Shown here: in pieces, positions 14,393 to 16,851 of the stretch
How positions within the stretch are numbered: the stretch's first letter is position 1
How the letters are laid out: each line of letters opens with the position of its first letter
Origin: JAVVPO01 sp036655715
GTDB lineage: Bacteria; Bacillota; Clostridia; Lachnospirales; Cellulosilyticaceae
Assembly (NCBI GenBank): GCA_036655715.1
Contig: JAVVPO010000056.1
Coordinates: forward strand, 1-16,851
Direction: 5' to 3'
Length of the DNA: 16,851 nucleotides
Notes under the pieces: model-generated
Told to the model about the DNA's origin: nothing
The model's database searches: none
Seen by the model: the letters and a program-made list of their open reading frames with translations, nothing else
Program-made: the position numbers and the translations under genes

Positions 14393-15196
14393 ATGGATGT
14401 AGTAAGAGATTATTATGATAGTTTTGCTGAGGGTGAGTGGCAGAGGTTGAATAAGCCTTATTCAAATGTGGAGTTTAGGAGTACTTTGTACTTGATAGAT
14501 AAATATTTCCCTAAGGAAGGGAAAGTTTTAGATATTGGAGCTGGGCCTGGAAGGTATTCGTTAGAGCTTTTAAAGAGGGGATATAGTGTTTCACTTTTGG
14601 ATTTATCTCAGAAGGAATTAGATATTGCTAAGGGGAAGATAACGGATGCAGGTTACACAGCGGAGAAGTATTGGTGTAGGAGTGCTTTGGAACTAGGGTG
14701 TTTTGAGGATGATACTTTTGATGCTATTTTACTTATGGGGCCTATGTACCATTTGCATGATGCAGCGGATAGGGAAAAGGTGCTTGGAGAAGCTAGAAGG
14801 ATTTTGAAACCTAATGGAGTAGCTGTTGTTACTTATATTAATACTTGGGGAGCGCTTAAAGCGAGTTTGAGGGAGTTTCCTGAGAGTTTTGCTGATGTAG
14901 AACATTTTGAGAGATACCAAAAGGGTGGATTGATCTTTTCAGAAGAGGAGAGTTTTACAGCTACTTATTTTGCTACGCCTGTACTTGCTTTGGCAGAAGT
15001 TGAGAAAGTGGGGTATGAGGTGATATCTTATGCGGGTGCTGAGAGCTTTATTGCTGGTATGAGGATGGAGATAGAGAATTTGGCTATCTATATGCCTGAG
15101 GTTTATGAGAACTATGTGAGTAAAGCTGCGGAATATTGTGAGTTGCCTCAGTATAGGGATGCGACGGAGCATTTGAATGTGGTTGTTAGGGGCTAA
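14393..15196 (+). CDS. Class I SAM-dependent methyltransferase
   Basis: Soluble protein of 267 residues. The ATG at 14393 follows GGGGTGAT (14381-14388). The SAM-binding motif I is VLDIGAGPGRYSLEL (45-59), with the acidic residue after strand 2 at D70 (SLLDLS). Motif IV-like FDAILLMGPMYHLHD (109-123) and the post-motif EARRILKPNGVAVVTYIN (133-150) complete the Rossmann-type fold. The C-terminal third (160-267) is not recognised and may give substrate specificity. The methyl acceptor cannot be inferred; annotated relatives often carry ubiquinone-methyltransferase-like names without evidence. The gene is preceded by the best promoter in the window and by possible operator repeats. Codons are notably G-ended (GAG, AAG, GGG, TTG), like the end of clpA. 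Confidence 0.85.
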   Translation: MDVVRDYYDSFAEGEWQRLNKPYSNVEFRSTLYLIDKYFPKEGKVLDIGAGPGRYSLELLKRGYSVSLLDLSQKELDIAKGKITDAGYTAEKYWCRSALELGCFEDDTFDAILLMGPMYHLHDAADREKVLGEARRILKPNGVAVVTYINTWGALKASLREFPESFADVEHFERYQKGGLIFSEEESFTATYFATPVLALAEVEKVGYEVISYAGAESFIAGMRMEIENLAIYMPEVYENYVSKAAEYCELPQYRDATEHLNVVVRG

Positions 15197-15271
15197 AGAT
15201 TATGACATGGGAGTCTGGAGTGGTTGGTTAAAGAGGTTCCGCTGCAAGAAGGGTGAGAGGGGGCAAAACTT
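15197..15271. other. Short G-rich spacer between methyltransferase and small ORF
   Basis: The 75 bases have no terminator and no promoter that I can see. They end in a purine-rich run (GAGAGGGGG, about 15255-15263) that serves as the ribosome site of the next ORF. Confidence 0.4.
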
Positions 15272-15484
15272 GTGGAGTTAATTTATTATCCGGAAAGTTA
15301 TAGTGTAGTTGAGAAGTTTCTAAATGAAGCAAAAAATAATAAGGCATTTCCTCATTCTTATGCAGCGTATAGGATTATAGAACAATTATCTTCTTTACTA
15401 TTTGATAAATCCTATATAGAGAATAAGCTTTTGTGGAAAGAGATTGATATAGCATTAGGAATAGAAGTTGAAGGCATTATCTAA
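15272..15484 (+). CDS. Small protein of unknown function, 70 residues
   Basis: A GTG start at 15272 is preceded at about 8 bases by a purine-rich ribosome site (AGAGGGGG), and an in-frame TGA at 15254-15256 prevents a longer start. The protein begins MELIYYPESYSVVEKFLNEA and ends KEIDIALGIEVEGII. It is mixed, soluble-looking and probably helical, with no signal peptide, membrane segment, Cys pair or known motif. The amino-acid composition is protein-like (Tyr, Leu and Glu spaced as in helices), and no competing frame is better. It may be co-transcribed with the methyltransferase 75 bases upstream. I do not recognise a family. Confidence 0.5.
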   Translation: MELIYYPESYSVVEKFLNEAKNNKAFPHSYAAYRIIEQLSSLLFDKSYIENKLLWKEIDIALGIEVEGII

Positions 15485-15490
15485 GGAAGT

Positions 15491-15532
15491 TTATACCCAC
15501 AATCAACAGAAAAATCTAAGATATGTGGATAA
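15491..15532. repeat. Inverted pair resembling DnaA boxes
   Basis: TTATACCCACA (15491-15501) and TGTGGATAA (15524-15532) can pair over 9 bases with a 2-base bulge. The second arm is a perfect TTATCCACA box on the minus strand. It could be a weak hairpin after the small ORF or a DnaA site; a lone box is not an origin. Confidence 0.3.
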
Positions 15533-15602
15533 GACTAGTGTTTAGGTATTTTAATGGGGATTATTATAGGATATAAAGAACCTTCAGCTAGACAGAAGTG
15601 AG

Positions 15603-15616
15603 TTTTAGTCCTAAAA
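15603..15616. promoter_or_regulatory. Palindrome before the lysine-methylase gene, possible operator
   Basis: TTTTAG-TC-CTAAAA is a perfect 6-base inverted repeat with a 2-base centre, ending 35 bases before the GTG start. It is T/A-flanked and too small to be a terminator. No convincing promoter hexamers were found around it. Confidence 0.25.
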
Positions 15617-15651
15617 TAGAATCAAAAACATTATAGGAGTGCGGATTAATA

Positions 15652-16845
15652 GTGGAAAACAAAAAACAAACAATAATAGCCCCAAGTTATATAAAAAAGT
15701 TCTCTTGTATAGGTGGAACTTGCGAAGATACTTGCTGTGCCGGTTGGCATATTGCTATAGATGAAGAGACTTATAAAAAATATAAAAAAGTAAAAGACAA
15801 GACAATGCAAGCAAGATTAAATAAAGAACTTGTGCAAAAGAAATCAGAGATAAGTAAAGAGCACGTCGCTAAAATTAAACTTAAAAATGGTAGATGTGCC
15901 TTTCTAAATAAGGAAGATTGGTGTGATATTTATAGTCAGTTAGGTGAAAGTTATCTGAGTCATACTTGTACACTCTATCCAAGAACGATTAATAAAATTA
16001 ATGATACTTTAGAGTACTCTATGACTTTTTCTTGCCCAGAGGCTTGTAGACACATTTTGCTGGCTCCAGAAGGGATAAAATTTGAGCAATTAAAAGAAGG
16101 CTGGCAAGTGCAAACCATCAGTGCAGATATTCAGCTAGAGGTTAAAGGTGTGAGGTGGCAAGATTACTTGTTAGAATTACGTAGCTGGATGATAGAGTTA
16201 GTACAAGATAGAAGCTATCCACTAGAAACTAGATTATATTTGTTAAGAAAAGAAGCCAAAAAACTTAATCAAATTATCTTGCAAGGTGGAGTGAAAAAGA
16301 TTAAACAAACACTCAAACAGCTAAAACAAGATAGGGTAGCACCTAATCAGGTAAGCTATGTAGAAGATGAGATGAGAGTGAGTAAGGAAGCTATAGCACT
16401 AGCTAAATACTTAGAAAACTTTAGCAAAGAAAAGAAGCTAAAATCTGATCGTTACATGGCGTGTTTGAAAGAAACTTTAGTAGGGCTTGGTTTTGATGAG
16501 GAAGGGCAAATTGTACTAGAAGAGGCAAAGATGCTCTATATAAAGGGAATTAATCAATATTATAAGCCTTTCTTAGATGAAAAAAGCTACATTTTAGAGA
16601 ATTACTTAGTGAACTATATTTTTGAGAGATGTATCCCTTTAGATGGTGATACACTACTTGAAAGCTATGAGCGCATGACGTTATATTATAAATTGATAAG
16701 GGTGCATCTAGTAGGCTTGGCTAATCATAATCAAGGTCTTACAGATGAGAAGATTGTTAAATTCATTCAATCTTTCTCAAAAGTATTTGACCATAACGAT
16801 GAATACTTTAAGGGCGTACTAGAGTTTTCAAGGTACATTGAGTAG
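15652..16845 (+). CDS. fliB: FliB-like flagellin lysine-N-methylase, Cys-rich
   Basis: Protein of 397 residues, matching the usual FliB length of about 400. The GTG at 15652 is the first possible start after an in-frame TAA; AGGAG (15635-15639) lies 12 bases before it. The N-terminal third carries the family's cysteine pattern: C19, C24, C28 and C29 (FSCIGGTCEDTCCAGWHIAI), C82 and C91 (GRCAFLNKEDWCDIY), C106 (SHTCTLYPR), and C128 and C132 (SCPEACRHILL). In Salmonella FliB this region holds an iron-sulfur cluster needed for methyl transfer to flagellin lysines. The rest is helical and less conserved. No flagellar gene is adjacent, so the substrate need not be flagellin here; annotated clostridial homologues share the name by similarity. 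The gene is complete, ending 6 bases before the window end. Confidence 0.85.
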   Translation: MENKKQTIIAPSYIKKFSCIGGTCEDTCCAGWHIAIDEETYKKYKKVKDKTMQARLNKELVQKKSEISKEHVAKIKLKNGRCAFLNKEDWCDIYSQLGESYLSHTCTLYPRTINKINDTLEYSMTFSCPEACRHILLAPEGIKFEQLKEGWQVQTISADIQLEVKGVRWQDYLLELRSWMIELVQDRSYPLETRLYLLRKEAKKLNQIILQGGVKKIKQTLKQLKQDRVAPNQVSYVEDEMRVSKEAIALAKYLENFSKEKKLKSDRYMACLKETLVGLGFDEEGQIVLEEAKMLYIKGINQYYKPFLDEKSYILENYLVNYIFERCIPLDGDTLLESYERMTLYYKLIRVHLVGLANHNQGLTDEKIVKFIQSFSKVFDHNDEYFKGVLEFSRYIE

Positions 16846-16851
16846 TAAAGG

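Noticed and set aside
15491..15532. Replication origin suggested by DnaA-like boxes
   Set aside because: Only one perfect and one imperfect box are present, with no AT-rich unwinding region pattern, no box cluster, and no dnaA/dnaN nearby.

Overview
The DNA is AT-rich, with Shine-Dalgarno sites close to AAGGAGG, several GTG or TTG starts and A/T-ended codons. This points to a low-GC Firmicute, most likely a clostridium (Lachnospirales-like; inference only). A CheV-type fragment and a FliB-type flagellin methylase suggest a motile organism or a motile ancestor. Two runs of exactly 100 N (3831-3930, 14031-14130) show a draft scaffold with gaps of unknown true length.

Layout. 1-1118: 3' part of a sulfatase. 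1128-1194: a long three-tier hairpin that can terminate transcription from both sides. 1199-1519 (minus): the C-terminal receiver part of a CheV-like chemotaxis protein, cut off at about 1515 and joined to an unrecognised coding remnant (about 1510-1674, plus). 1718-1776: a terminator-like hairpin. 1824-7313: a complete five-gene peptide-type ABC importer operon (permease, permease, lipoprotein binding protein, OppD/AmiE-type ATPase, OppF/AmiF-type ATPase), whose binding-protein gene is interrupted by the first gap. 7447-8295: MscS-type channel, overlapping by 4 bases at its stop codon with the convergent 8292-9509 L,D-transpeptidase gene. 9676-11121: DEAD-box RNA helicase DbpA. 11357-13884: clpS-clpA, the adaptor and unfoldase of the N-degron pathway. 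13885-14392: intergenic stretch with a palindromic, repeat-like element ending at the second gap, then the very start of an unseen minus-strand gene and a divergent promoter region. 14393-15196: SAM-dependent methyltransferase. 15272-15484: small unknown protein. 15652-16845: FliB-like lysine-N-methylase.

How the genes work together. The importer genes form one transcription unit with tight or overlapping junctions. Its ATPase C-termini resemble the OppD/OppF-AmiE/AmiF peptide group rather than the cysteine-rich type. ClpS and ClpA are coupled (2-base gap); the N-degron pocket residues of ClpS and a ClpP-docking tripeptide in ClpA are conserved, so a working ClpAPS system is expected with a ClpP encoded elsewhere. 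The other genes look like independent housekeeping or envelope units. I see no CRISPR array, tRNA, rRNA, complete insertion sequence or prophage. The least explained places are the 1510 junction, the palindromic element at 13961-14030, and the divergent control region at 14146-14392.
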